A DNA stretch of 34,213 nt from WFQV01 sp964611145 (GCA_964611145.1 CAZSYM010000022.1:1-34213); one strand, 5' to 3'. Positions 15,598 through 24,819 are shown, counted from the first letter of the stretch. Made by a program: numbers and translations. Notes: generated by a model not told the origin, from the sequence alone.

Positions 15598-15632
15598 AAA
15601 AAAGGGACTCCGCAAAGAGTCCCTTTCTTTTT
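15598..15632. terminator. Bidirectional terminator between the tricorn-like and icd genes
   Basis: AAAGGGACTC (15601-15610) pairs with GAGTCCCTTT (15617-15626) around CGCAAA. Pyrimidine/T-rich DNA follows on the plus strand. An A-run (15598-15603) precedes it and gives the T-run for the minus strand. It serves both convergent genes. Confidence 0.9.
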
Positions 15633-15642
15633 TCTCTAAAAA

Positions 15643-17871
15643 TTAAAGAGAATCTATAATTGCATTGAAAGTCGGGCTGGGCCTCATTGCCCTGCTCGCT
15701 TTTTCGAAATCGGGCATGTAGTAACCGCCTATGTCCATAGGTTGTCCCTGTGCTTCCAAAAGCTCTTTGTTGATTTTTTCTTCGTTTTCTTTCAGAGCTT
15801 TTGCAATCTTTTCGAAGCGAATCTTTAGCTCTTCGTCTTCATCCTGATTTGCCAAAGCTTCCGCCCAATACATTGTCAGATAAAAAGAGCTTCCGCGATT
15901 ATCTATTTCGTTTACCTTACGGGAGGGTAATTTGCCGTTTTCTAGGTATTGTTCCACTGCCTTGTCGAGTGTCTTGGCAAGGATTTCGAGTTTTTTGTTA
16001 CCGGTTTTTTCCGCTGCCAATTCGAAGGAAGGCACCAGAGCGCAATATTCTCCGAGTGAGTCCCAACGCAAATGTCCTTCGCTTAGGAATTGTTGAACGT
16101 GTTTAGGTGCCGAGCCTCCCGCGCCGGTTTCGAACAATCCGCCGCCTGCAAGCAAGGGAACAATCGAAAGCATTCTTGCGCTGGTTCCTAATTCCAGAAT
16201 GGGGAAGAGATCGGTCAGGTAATCGCGCAATACGTTCCCTGTGACGGAAATGGTGTCCAAGCCTTTTCTTACTCTTTCAAGTGTATATTTCATGGCATCA
16301 ACGGGCGCCATTATTTTGATTTCCAAGCCTTCCGTATCGTATTCCGGTAAATATTTATTGACTTTCTTTATCACCTCCCGGTCATGAGCGCGATTTTCAT
16401 CCAGCCAGAAAATTGCGGGGTTGCCGGTGGCGCGTGCCCTTTTTACGGCAAGTCCAATCCAGTCCTTAATCGGAATGTCTTTTGCTTGGCACATTCTGAA
16501 GATGTCGCCCTTTTCCACTTCTTGTTGCAAGACCACTTCGCCGTTGCTGTTGACGGCGCGGATTATCCCTTCGCCTTGCGCCTCGAAGGTTTTATCGTGG
16601 GAACCGTATTCTTCAGCTTTTTGAGCCATTAAACCCACGTTGGAAACGTTTCCCATTGTTGCCGGGTCGAATTGTCCGTTGCGTTTGGCGTCTTCTATTA
16701 TTTCGCCATACATGGTTGCATAGGAGCGGTCTGGAATCATAGCGATTGTGTCTTGTAATTCGTCGTTTTTGTTCCACATTTTACCGCCATCCCGCACAAC
16801 CACGGGCATGGAAGCATCGATTATCACTTTGTTAGGCAAGTGCAGATTCGTAATGCCGTTTCGTGAATCTACCATTGCCAAGTCGGGACGGTTTTCATAA
16901 ACCTTTTCGATGTCCGCTTCTATTTCCGCTCTCTTTTCTTCGGGGAGTTTTTTGATTTTTTCTAAAATATCCGCCAATCCGTTATTAACATTTGCGCCTA
17001 TTTCCTTCAGAGTTTCCGCGTGTTTTTCCAATGCATCCTTGTAGTAAACCGAAACTGCATGTCCGAACATGATCGGGTCGGAAACTTTCATCATGGTTGC
17101 TTTCAGGTGTAAGGAAAGCAAAACGTTGTCTTTTTTGGCTTCTTCGATTTGTTCCGCATAAAATTTGCGAAGAGCCGCAACGTTCATAACGGCAGCGTCG
17201 ATAATTTCGCCTTCCAGGACGGGCAAGGATTCTTTAAGGACGGTAACATTTCCCTCGGTGTCAACATATTCGATTCGCAATGTATCGGCTTTTCCCATCG
17301 TTACGGATTTTTCCGTGCCGTAAAAGTCCTTTTCCTTCATGTGTGCCACGCGAGTTTTGGAGCCTTCTTTCGGCCAGGGTTTCATCATTTTATGCGGATT
17401 TTTTTTAGCGAATTTTTTCACCGCATCCGCCGGTCTGCGGTCTGAATTACCTTGACGAAGGACGGGATTTACCGCCGAGCCAAGGACTTTTGCAAATCTT
17501 TTTTGAAGCTCCTTTTCTTCCTCGGTTTGAGGTTCTTCGGGATATTCGGGAACGTTATAGCCCTTTTCCCGTAATTCTTTAATAGCCGCCTGTAGCTGAG
17601 GCACAGTGGCGCTTATATTCGGCAATTTGATTACATTGGCTTCCGGTTTTTTAACAAGCTCGCCCAAGTATGCTAAGTCGTCGGAAACCTTTTGCTCCTC
17701 GGTTAAATGCTCGGGAAAGTTTGCTAAAATTCTTCCTGCAAGGGAAATATCTCTTGTTTCGATTTCAATTCCTGCGTCCTTTGTGAAAGCCTTGATAATG
17801 GGTAATAAACTGTAGCTTGCCAGCTGCGGAGCCTCGTCAACTTTTGTCCAGGTAATCTTATAATTTGCCAT
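15643..17871 (-). CDS. icd: Monomeric NADP-dependent isocitrate dehydrogenase
   Basis: This 742-residue enzyme belongs to the large single-chain isocitrate dehydrogenase family, unrelated in length to the common 400-residue dimeric enzyme. It oxidatively decarboxylates isocitrate to 2-oxoglutarate with NADP in the TCA cycle. Marks are DEAPQLASYSLLPI near the N-terminus, NPHKMMKPWPK, GKADTLRIEYVDTEG, SRNGITNLHLPNKVIIDASMP, the FDPATMGNVSNVGLMAQKAEEYGSH block, and ELGTSARMLSIVPLLAGGGLFETGAGGSAPKH in the C-terminal half. The frame is open to 17946, but the ATG at 17871 has AGGAGA 7 bases upstream and gives the family's usual 740-residue length. The 112-base gap to recQ shows no clear promoter. 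Confidence 0.96.
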   Translation of the reverse strand: MANYKITWTKVDEAPQLASYSLLPIIKAFTKDAGIEIETRDISLAGRILANFPEHLTEEQKVSDDLAYLGELVKKPEANVIKLPNISATVPQLQAAIKELREKGYNVPEYPEEPQTEEEKELQKRFAKVLGSAVNPVLRQGNSDRRPADAVKKFAKKNPHKMMKPWPKEGSKTRVAHMKEKDFYGTEKSVTMGKADTLRIEYVDTEGNVTVLKESLPVLEGEIIDAAVMNVAALRKFYAEQIEEAKKDNVLLSLHLKATMMKVSDPIMFGHAVSVYYKDALEKHAETLKEIGANVNNGLADILEKIKKLPEEKRAEIEADIEKVYENRPDLAMVDSRNGITNLHLPNKVIIDASMPVVVRDGGKMWNKNDELQDTIAMIPDRSYATMYGEIIEDAKRNGQFDPATMGNVSNVGLMAQKAEEYGSHDKTFEAQGEGIIRAVNSNGEVVLQQEVEKGDIFRMCQAKDIPIKDWIGLAVKRARATGNPAIFWLDENRAHDREVIKKVNKYLPEYDTEGLEIKIMAPVDAMKYTLERVRKGLDTISVTGNVLRDYLTDLFPILELGTSARMLSIVPLLAGGGLFETGAGGSAPKHVQQFLSEGHLRWDSLGEYCALVPSFELAAEKTGNKKLEILAKTLDKAVEQYLENGKLPSRKVNEIDNRGSSFYLTMYWAEALANQDEDEELKIRFEKIAKALKENEEKINKELLEAQGQPMDIGGYYMPDFEKASRAMRPSPTFNAIIDSL

Positions 17872-17878
17872 TCTTTCG

Positions 17879-17884
17879 TCTCCT
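17879..17884 (-). promoter_or_regulatory. Shine-Dalgarno that fixes the icd start
   Basis: AGGAGA on the minus strand, 7 bases before the ATG at 17871. It supports the 742-residue product over a 25-residue N-terminal extension. Confidence 0.75.
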
Positions 17885-17983
17885 ATTTTGAGTTTCATGT
17901 TTGCGAAAATTTTAGATTTTAAAATTACACAACTTTTGGGAAACAATTTGAGAAATTAGATGACAAATGGAAAGGAATACCGT

Positions 17984-20587
17984 TTATCTTAGCCCTTTGT
18001 TGAAAAAATCTGATGTGGTTTCGAATTTCGCTTTTACTATTCTTATTTCGGCATAACTAAAATCTTTTGGTAGTTGTTCTTTTAATTCTTTTAATTCGGT
18101 AAAACCTTCTTTGAGGAGGGCGATTATTTTTTCCGTTTTATCTCGCGCAACGAGTTTCGAAATATTGAGTTTGCGGTCGAATTTTATCAACGATTCGATT
18201 AATACGGAAACAACGGCTTCCGGGGAACGGAGCAAGGAGGAAATGTCCGCCAAAGAGTAACCTTTGGAAATCAAATCTCGCAGGTTCAGAAGTTCTTCGG
18301 GAATGCCGTCTGTTGATTTCAAAACATTCTTTTCCTCCCGGAAATTGCGAATTACCTCGATGAAATCATCCCCTATTTTATTGACCATTCTTTCGTTTAC
18401 GCCTTCGATGGCTAATAGCTGGAAGGTGGAAATCGGTTCGAGTTTCGCTATTCTTTTTAAAACTTCATCTCTACAAATTAAGTTCGGCGGTTGGAAGAAT
18501 TTCTTAGCCGCTTCCTCTCGCTTTTCTTTCAGCCTGTTGAAAAGTTCCAGTGTTCTTTTATAATCCTCTTCCGGACGGGGGATTTCTTTTTTGTCTTCCT
18601 GTGGAATTGACTTTTGCCCTTTATCGGTAAGCGTCAGATTGTTTTTGAAATCTTTAATGAACTCTTTTGCCGTCAAATATTCCGTTGCGTTTTTAATCTC
18701 TTCTTTCGTAAAATGTTTGCATACTCCGAAGGTGGAGATTTTTCTTTCCTCGTTACCTCGGGCGCTTCCCTTCAAAATTTTGAACAGAGTGTTGAATTCA
18801 ATGCTTCCGCCGTTTTCCTCCACGGTTTTCAAAATGATTTCCGTAAGATATTGCAATCCGCTGTAGCTTTCTTTGGTGCGAAGGCAATTATCACATCTGC
18901 CGCAACGGTAATCTTGAAGTTGCTCGCCGAAATAGTCAAGAATATAAGCGAAACGGCATTCTTCGGCAAAGACGAAGTCTATCATCTTTTTCAGTTTTCG
19001 AGTTGAGTATTCGTAAGCCTTTTTCGCTCGTTCCAGGTTCAGTTGTAAAAATTCCGATTTGACGCGGGTTGTTGTGAAAATTATTGAGAGAGTTGCGGTG
19101 GGAAGATGAAAATCCATAATGCCCAATTCGGCAAAGCGGGTCAGGTATTCTATCAGTTTTTCCTCCGATATGCCGAGAATCTTGCTGATATAGGATGTGT
19201 TAATGCTTGTTTCTTCCTTGAAAAGCGCACTGCCGTAAAGTTTAACGAGCATGAGTAAGATATCTTTTGCCGTTCCTCCGGAGAGTTTTTTGATATAAGT
19301 TTGTGCCTCGTGGAGAGGGAGGAGAAAATTCCCGCGAGCGGTCAGCTCTTTGTTGGCAACGATTTCAATATATCCCGAATCCCGCAAGGCGTTCAATGCA
19401 CCGTCGATTTGCCCGCCCTTGATGCCGTTCATGTTTAGAAATTGCTTTAGAGTGTTGTCTATGGGGAGCGGTTTTTCGTAACGACTTCCTAAAGCCGTGT
19501 TTGTGAAATCGTGAAGTAAATTATAAACCCTGGTAATCAGCTCGCGCGAAGGCTTTGAATTTTCTATGAAATATTTGTGTATTTCCACGTCATGGTCGCT
19601 ATAGAGCAAGTAAGCTTTGGAAGGTTTTCCGTCCCTTCCAGCGCGCCCCACTTCCTGATAATAATTCTCGATTGAACCGGGCATGTTATAATGGATTACC
19701 AGTCGAATATCGGACTTGTCTATTCCCATCCCGAATGCATTTGTGGCGCATATTACGTCGATGCGAGAGTTAAGAAAATCGTCCTGAATAATTCTACGGA
19801 CTTCGGGAGAAAGCCCGGCATGATAGTAAGAAGAATTTATGTTATTGCTTCTTAGGAATTGATTTACAGCTTCCGCATTGCGCCGAGTGGAAACATAAAT
19901 AATTGCCGGGGCTCCGTGATTGCGCAGTAATTCCAAAACTGTTTCCTTTTTGTGCTTGGTTCTTATTACCGAAAGGGAAAGATTTTCCCTTTCGAAACCG
20001 CTTACGAAAATTTTGGGATTGCGCAATGCAAGTTGTTTTATAATGTCTTCGCGCACTTCCGGTGTGGCGGTGGCGGTGAAAGCGGAAATAGACTTCAATT
20101 CCAAAAGCTCGGCGAATTCCCGAATTCTTCTGTAGCTGGGGCGAAAATCCATTCCCCATTCGCTGATGCAATGTGCCTCGTCCACAAAAAGCCTTTGAGG
20201 AGCAAGGTTTTTCAGTTGTTCTATGAATTGAACATTTCCTAATTTTTCCGGTGAGACGTAAAGAAGTTTGAATTTCCCCTCGAAAAGTTCCCGCATGATT
20301 TTTTGTTCTTCGGCATATTCCAAAGTGCTGTTCAAATAGGTGGCGACGTTGTGCCGTCGGTTCAGGGAATCCACTTGGTCTTTCATCAACGCTATAAGGG
20401 GGGAAACGACTACGGAAAGTCCTTCGCTCACAATGGCGGGAATTTGATAACAGACGGATTTCCCCGCACCGGTGGGAAGCACGGCAAGAACGTCATGTCC
20501 GCCAAGAATAGCTTCTATTATTTCCTCTTGACCCGGACGAAAATTTTCGTATCCAAAAAAATTCTTTAATGCTTCTAATGGAGTCAA
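17984..20587 (-). CDS. recQ: RecQ-family DNA helicase, long form
   Basis: This is an 867-residue superfamily-2 helicase that unwinds DNA 3'-to-5' in repair and recombination. Walker A is PTGAGKS with K43; the DEAH box is D136-H139 followed by CISEWG and the aromatic loop DFRPSY; motif VI is YYQEVGRAGRDG. A roughly 170-residue segment precedes the zinc site C544, C562, C565, C568 (C-x17-C-x2-C-x2-C). An HRDC domain (about 680-755) and a C-terminal helix-turn-helix-like region (about 770-830) follow. This is about 250 residues longer than E. coli RecQ; similar long forms occur in Bacteroidota. The start is a TTG at 20587 without a visible Shine-Dalgarno. It is chosen because the family begins just before the LKNFFGYENFRPGQ motif and no in-frame ATG is near. 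Confidence 0.93.
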   Translation of the reverse strand: MTPLEALKNFFGYENFRPGQEEIIEAILGGHDVLAVLPTGAGKSVCYQIPAIVSEGLSVVVSPLIALMKDQVDSLNRRHNVATYLNSTLEYAEEQKIMRELFEGKFKLLYVSPEKLGNVQFIEQLKNLAPQRLFVDEAHCISEWGMDFRPSYRRIREFAELLELKSISAFTATATPEVREDIIKQLALRNPKIFVSGFERENLSLSVIRTKHKKETVLELLRNHGAPAIIYVSTRRNAEAVNQFLRSNNINSSYYHAGLSPEVRRIIQDDFLNSRIDVICATNAFGMGIDKSDIRLVIHYNMPGSIENYYQEVGRAGRDGKPSKAYLLYSDHDVEIHKYFIENSKPSRELITRVYNLLHDFTNTALGSRYEKPLPIDNTLKQFLNMNGIKGGQIDGALNALRDSGYIEIVANKELTARGNFLLPLHEAQTYIKKLSGGTAKDILLMLVKLYGSALFKEETSINTSYISKILGISEEKLIEYLTRFAELGIMDFHLPTATLSIIFTTTRVKSEFLQLNLERAKKAYEYSTRKLKKMIDFVFAEECRFAYILDYFGEQLQDYRCGRCDNCLRTKESYSGLQYLTEIILKTVEENGGSIEFNTLFKILKGSARGNEERKISTFGVCKHFTKEEIKNATEYLTAKEFIKDFKNNLTLTDKGQKSIPQEDKKEIPRPEEDYKRTLELFNRLKEKREEAAKKFFQPPNLICRDEVLKRIAKLEPISTFQLLAIEGVNERMVNKIGDDFIEVIRNFREEKNVLKSTDGIPEELLNLRDLISKGYSLADISSLLRSPEAVVSVLIESLIKFDRKLNISKLVARDKTEKIIALLKEGFTELKELKEQLPKDFSYAEIRIVKAKFETTSDFFNKGLR

Positions 20588-20723
20588 AATTTTGTATTTT
20601 TAAATTTGATATTTGTAAAATATTTAAGTAGCTGTGAATTTAGTTTTAACACGAAACGAAAGTTAAGAAAAAATCATTTAAGAATAAGCTGGCGATATTG
20701 CCTTCTAATTTCGGGATGTTCGG
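20588..20723. other. Divergent intergenic region recQ / ABC operon
   Basis: These 136 A+T-rich bases must hold the promoters of recQ (minus) and of the ABC gene cluster (plus). An exact TAAATTTG (-7 type) occurs at 20601-20608 on the plus strand, but no TTG stands at the required distance upstream, so no promoter is assigned. No hairpin, operator or small gene was recognised. Confidence 0.4.
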
Positions 20724-21647
20724 ATGTTACACATTAGCGAAGTAGCAAAGAGTTTCGAAAAGGTTCAAGCCTTGAAAGGCGTTTCTCTTCGGATAGAAAA
20801 GGGCGAATTTTTCGGATTGTTGGGACCGAACGGAGCCGGGAAAACCACATTATTGAACATTATCGTGGGATTTTTGGAACCCGATGCGGGACATGTTTAT
20901 GTGGACGGCGAAGCAATGGTTTACGGCGATGCTTCTTTCCGCCGACGTTTCGGTTATGTGCCTCAGGAAATCGCTCTTTACAAGGAACTTTCCGCCGTGA
21001 CGAATTTGGAAATATTTGGCGAGCTTTACGGATTGAAAGGCTCCGAATTGCGGGAAAGAATAAATTGGGCGCTGAACTTGGTGGGACTTTCAGAAAGACG
21101 TAAGGATAAGGTTAAGACGTTTTCCGGTGGAATGCAGAGACGATTGAACCTTGCATGCAGTCTTTTGCACGAACCGGACATACTTTTGTGCGACGAGCCT
21201 ACGGTCGGAGTCGACCCTCAATCCCGAAATGCCATTTTTGAAATGCTTAAAAGATTGAACACGGAAGAAGGTAAAACGATAATTTATACGACTCATTACA
21301 TGGAAGAGGCGGAAAGATTGTGCAACAGAATGGCTATTATCGATCACGGAGAAATAATAGCCGAAGGAACCTTGCATAAATTGGTGGGATTGTTGGACAA
21401 GAAAGCCACTATCAAAATTCTGAAGGAAAAAAGCTTGTTGTCCAAGGCGGAAGATTTAAGTAGGATAGGGGATTTAAGAGAGGATGAATTTTATTTCGAA
21501 ATTCTGCCCGAAGGGGAGTTTAAGAAAAATTCCGTGCTCTTCGGGTATTTGGAGACTTTAGGAATACCGGATGAAAACATAGAATATTCGGGAGCGACTC
21601 TTGAAGATGTATTCCTGGCTTTGACGGGAAGGAGGTTGAGGGATTGA
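20724..21647 (+). CDS. ABC exporter ATP-binding protein (first pair)
   Basis: This is a 307-residue ATPase subunit of an ABC-2-type exporter. Walker A is GPNGAGKTT (34-42), the Q-loop is Q81, the signature FSGGMQRR (133-140), Walker B ILLCDE (153-158) and the switch His lies in IIYTTHYMEE. A C-terminal tail of about 90 residues ends in the TLEDVFLALTGRRLRD segment typical of the DrrA/CcmA/NatA group. The substrate is unknown. It overlaps the following permease by 4 bases (TTGA), so the two are coupled and likely assemble. It is the first of four closely packed export genes. Confidence 0.9.
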   Translation: MLHISEVAKSFEKVQALKGVSLRIEKGEFFGLLGPNGAGKTTLLNIIVGFLEPDAGHVYVDGEAMVYGDASFRRRFGYVPQEIALYKELSAVTNLEIFGELYGLKGSELRERINWALNLVGLSERRKDKVKTFSGGMQRRLNLACSLLHEPDILLCDEPTVGVDPQSRNAIFEMLKRLNTEEGKTIIYTTHYMEEAERLCNRMAIIDHGEIIAEGTLHKLVGLLDKKATIKILKEKSLLSKAEDLSRIGDLREDEFYFEILPEGEFKKNSVLFGYLETLGIPDENIEYSGATLEDVFLALTGRRLRD

Positions 21648-22957
21648 GAAATGTATTGATTTTGTTGAAAAAGGATGTATTGCGTTTCCTTTCGGACAAG
21701 CCTGCGGTTTTTCTCACTTTCGTTCTGCCCGCTGTCTTGATTCTTATCTTCGGGGAAATTTTCGGCGGATTGGGAGAGGGACAAAGCAGAATTTCCGTTT
21801 TGCTTGTGAACAATAGCGTTTCCCCGATTGCGAAATATTTCGAAGAAAAATTGGACTCTTCCGAAGCTCTCAAAGTAATCAAGACCTTTACTCCCGAAGG
21901 CTCGAAAATTCCCCAAAAACTTACCGAAACCGACGCACGCAGGATAATCAAAAAAGGCAAGGTTTCTACTGCAATAATTTTGCCGAAGGATTTTTTGACG
22001 GATACCTCGTCTTCCGTGCATGTGAAAATTCTTTACGATCCTCGAAACGAAATCGAATCTTCCCTTATTCAAGGGAGCATTCAGCGGACTCTCTTTTCCG
22101 AACTTTCCAATGTTTTCCCTCTGTTGCTCCAGCGTAAAATGACTCGGAAGGTTAACAGACAAACCGAGCAAAAGTTTTACGAAAGCCTTGCCACGACGGT
22201 TTCGGAAGCTTTTGGGGTCAAGAAAGATACCGTGCTTGCGTATTTGAAGAATCCGCAACGTAATCTTTCGGGTGTCGGACGAAGCGGTGAAGGAGAGCTT
22301 TTCAAGGGGATTTTGAATATCGAGAACGAGCAGATAGTGGGACAAAATTTTAAAAACCCGCAAGTTACCCGTTCCGTCGGGGGCTGGGCGGTTATGTTTC
22401 TGCTTTTTTCCATTGTTTGGGCATCCGTTACTTTGTTCGAGGAGAAACAGGAAGGCTCTTTAAAAAGAATTCTTTGTATGCCGGTAACCCGTTCGCAAAT
22501 TCTTTGGAGTAAATTTATTTATGCCTCTCTGTTGGGAATTGTGCAATTGCTTCTGCTTTTCCTTTGCGGATGGCTGTTTTTTCAGGTCGATATTTTTTCG
22601 AATTTCGGAAATCTTTTTGTGGTAATAATTGTTGCCACGATGGCGGCGGTCTCTTTCGGTATGTTGATTACTTCCCTTGCCAAAAGTTTGAACCAGGCTA
22701 ACGCCGTTGCAACTATTCTTATTTTAATAATGTCCGCTTTGGGCGGCTCGTGGTTCCCGGTTTTCCTTTTCCCCGAATGGTTGCAACATCTTGCTAAAGT
22801 GACCATTACTTATTGGGCGGTGGATGCTTTTCAACTTGTATTGTGGCGAAATGCCGACTTTTCCGCCATTGCCGTGAATGTTCTTATTCTGTTTTCAATC
22901 GGCGTGATAATTAATTTTTATGCAATTGCAAGATTTAGAAAGGGACGAATATTTTGA
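21644..22957 (+). CDS. ABC-2 type exporter permease (first pair)
   Basis: This 437-residue membrane subunit has an N-terminal helix (about 20-42), a long extracytoplasmic part (about 43-240) and five C-terminal helices. EEKQEGSLKRILCMPVTRSQIL is the usual cytoplasmic coupling segment of ABC-2 permeases. The architecture is that of the ABC2_membrane_3/YhaP-like group, which exports drugs, lipids or other hydrophobic compounds; the actual substrate cannot be told. Translation starts at TTG (21644), which shares bases with the upstream TGA, with GGAGG about 10 bases before it; the nearby ATG at 21651 is out of frame. Its own TGA shares one base with the ATG of the next gene. Confidence 0.88.
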   Translation: MRNVLILLKKDVLRFLSDKPAVFLTFVLPAVLILIFGEIFGGLGEGQSRISVLLVNNSVSPIAKYFEEKLDSSEALKVIKTFTPEGSKIPQKLTETDARRIIKKGKVSTAIILPKDFLTDTSSSVHVKILYDPRNEIESSLIQGSIQRTLFSELSNVFPLLLQRKMTRKVNRQTEQKFYESLATTVSEAFGVKKDTVLAYLKNPQRNLSGVGRSGEGELFKGILNIENEQIVGQNFKNPQVTRSVGGWAVMFLLFSIVWASVTLFEEKQEGSLKRILCMPVTRSQILWSKFIYASLLGIVQLLLLFLCGWLFFQVDIFSNFGNLFVVIIVATMAAVSFGMLITSLAKSLNQANAVATILILIMSALGGSWFPVFLFPEWLQHLAKVTITYWAVDAFQLVLWRNADFSAIAVNVLILFSIGVIINFYAIARFRKGRIF

Positions 22958-23889
22958 TGAACGATTATGCCGTAAGTATTAAGAATCTTACGAAAATTTA
23001 CCGTGGCACGGGGAAGCGCGGGGGAATTAAAGCATTGGACAATGTTTCTTTCGATGTGCCGAAGGGAATTATTTTTAGCTTGTTGGGACCCAACGGCGCT
23101 GGTAAAACAACTCTCATCAAGGCTTTGCTGGGCATTGTGCACCCGACTGCAGGAGAATTGGAAATTCTTGGCGAGAAGCTCGGGAATATAGAAGTTAAAA
23201 GACGAATCGGTTTTCTGCCGGAAAATCATCGTTTCCCTCTCTATCTGACGGGTGGAGGATTGCTCCGCTTTACTGCCGAATTGAACGGATTTAAACCGGA
23301 AGATATTAACGCAAGAATTGATGAAATTCTTCGCGCCGTTAAAATGCTGAAGTGGAAGAAGACAAAAATCGCCAAGTATTCCAAAGGAATGTTGCAACGT
23401 GTGGGACTCGCTCAGGCGCTTGTCCACAATCCCGATTTGATTTTTCTTGACGAACCGACCGACGGTGTTGACCCTTTGGGTAGAAAGGAAATAAGAGATT
23501 TGCTTGTGGCATTAAAGGAAAAAGGAAAAACCGTTTTTATTAATAGCCATCTCCTTTCGGAAGTGGAAATGATTTCCGATATGATTGTTATTCTTAATAA
23601 GGGGAAAATCGTTTATTCCGGTTCCGTAGAGGCTTTGACGACGCAAAAAGAATACTATGAAATTTCTTTGAATAAAGAAGCGGATGATTATATCGTTTTT
23701 AAACTGATGGATTTCCATGTGCTTGAGAGAAACGGCAAAAAAATAACGGTGCGTGTCAAGGACGAAAAGGAACTGAATAAATTGGTGGATATACTTCGCG
23801 AGAACGATTTTACGATTTTGGGGTTGACTCAAAAGAAATCTTCTCTCGAGGACGAATTTATTTCTTTGATTGAAAGGACGGTGGACTAA
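22957..23889 (+). CDS. ABC exporter ATP-binding protein (second pair)
   Basis: This is a 310-residue ATPase. Walker A is GPNGAGKTT (44-52). The Q-loop reads GFLPEN, with Glu in place of Gln. The signature is YSKGMLQR instead of SGG, as in EcsA/NatA-like exporters. Walker B is LIFLDEPTDG and the switch is INSHLL. The ATG shares its A with the previous stop (TGATG), which is why the TTG three bases earlier is not used. The next gene, a permease, begins directly after its TAA. The two ATPases of this cluster are clearly different proteins rather than recent duplicates. The substrate is unknown. Confidence 0.9.
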   Translation: MNDYAVSIKNLTKIYRGTGKRGGIKALDNVSFDVPKGIIFSLLGPNGAGKTTLIKALLGIVHPTAGELEILGEKLGNIEVKRRIGFLPENHRFPLYLTGGGLLRFTAELNGFKPEDINARIDEILRAVKMLKWKKTKIAKYSKGMLQRVGLAQALVHNPDLIFLDEPTDGVDPLGRKEIRDLLVALKEKGKTVFINSHLLSEVEMISDMIVILNKGKIVYSGSVEALTTQKEYYEISLNKEADDYIVFKLMDFHVLERNGKKITVRVKDEKELNKLVDILRENDFTILGLTQKKSSLEDEFISLIERTVD

Positions 23890-24708
23890 ATGAAAAATAT
23901 TTGGACGATTGGCAAATATACTTTTCGGGAGGCTTTATCCCGAAGGGTTTTTCTTTCCTTCTTTGCGATTTCCACTTTCGTGCTTTTGATTTTGGTGCTG
24001 GTGTTCTTTTCTACTAATATCAATGTAATGATTCGTACTGTCAGCATTAACATGAAAGGCGCCGATTTCAATCGTTCGTTTTTCTCCGTTATGAAAGTTT
24101 TTCTAATCGCTCCTCTTTTTGCTGGCGGTTTGTTCCTTTCAATATTTGCCTCGTCAAATTTTATCCCTAATATGTTGGAAAAAGGGAATATTGAGATATT
24201 GCTTTCAAAACCATTGCGCCGTTCCGAAATAATTTTGGGAAAGTTTCTCGGTGTTTCGGAAATGGTGTTTGTCAATATAGCGTATGTTGTGCTCGGCTTC
24301 TGGCTTTTGCTGGGAATAAAGTTCGGTTATTGGGATTCGAATTTACTTTTTACGATTCTTACGATTACCTTTGCTTTTTGCCTACTTTATTCGTTTATTA
24401 TTTTGATGGGCATTTTGACGCGTTCTTCATTAACGGCGATGATGCTTTCCTATTTGATTTTCTTTGTCTTTTCGCCTTTGCTTGCCGCAAGGGATAAATT
24501 ATCCTTGTTGATAGGAGGCGAATTTACCAAAACACTGTTGGATTTTCTTTATTACATTACGCCGAACACTCACGGACTTAGTAAATTAACCGAAGAAATT
24601 GCTTCCGGTTCCGCTGTTGTTTCTTACGAGCCTGTTTATGCATCGCTTGTTTTTATGGCATTTGCCCTTGGATTGGCGATTTTTATTTTCGAAAGGAAGG
24701 ATTTTTGA
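23890..24708 (+). CDS. ABC-2 type exporter permease (second pair)
   Basis: This 272-residue hydrophobic protein has about six predicted membrane helices. The N-terminus IWTIGKYTFREALSRRVF and the IEILLSKPLRRSEIILGKFLG segment are typical of NosY/ABC-2 family permeases that pair with NatA/EcsA-like ATPases. It abuts the preceding ATPase gene with no gap. It is the last of the four export genes; 111 bases separate it from the dehydrogenase. NosY-like function in nitrous oxide reductase maturation is not supported, because no nos genes are nearby. Confidence 0.87.
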   Translation: MKNIWTIGKYTFREALSRRVFLSFFAISTFVLLILVLVFFSTNINVMIRTVSINMKGADFNRSFFSVMKVFLIAPLFAGGLFLSIFASSNFIPNMLEKGNIEILLSKPLRRSEIILGKFLGVSEMVFVNIAYVVLGFWLLLGIKFGYWDSNLLFTILTITFAFCLLYSFIILMGILTRSSLTAMMLSYLIFFVFSPLLAARDKLSLLIGGEFTKTLLDFLYYITPNTHGLSKLTEEIASGSAVVSYEPVYASLVFMAFALGLAIFIFERKDF

Positions 24709-24726
24709 AATATATTGTTTTTTTAT

Positions 24727-24766
24727 ACGCTCGAATCCTCCGGGGTTTTTCGGAGCCAAGGAGCGT
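24727..24766. repeat. Nested inverted repeat between the exporter and hbd-like genes
   Basis: Outer arms ACGCTC (24727-24732) and GAGCGT (24761-24766) and inner arms CTCCG (24738-24742) and CGGAG (24751-24755) form one structure, with equal 5-base interior segments on each side and an 8-base loop. A T-run lies before it and in the loop, but not after it, so it is not an ordinary plus-strand terminator. It could end transcription weakly on the minus strand or act as a 5' leader structure for the dehydrogenase-ackA unit. Its function is unknown. Confidence 0.5.
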
Positions 24767-24819
24767 TAAAATCGAATTGTTGATAGATATGATTGGTAAA
24801 AACAAATCACGGAGAAAAA

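Noticed and set aside
17872..17946. A 25-residue extension of isocitrate dehydrogenase.
   Set aside because: The ATG at 17871 has a well-spaced AGGAGA and gives the family's normal length.
20601..20608. Exact -7 element TAAATTTG upstream of the ABC operon.
   Set aside because: No TTG at 17-23 bases upstream; in A+T-rich DNA a single box is weak evidence.
23890..24708. NosY, a nitrous oxide reductase maturation permease.
   Set aside because: No nosZ, nosD, nosF or nosL neighbours; only the general ABC-2 family can be claimed.
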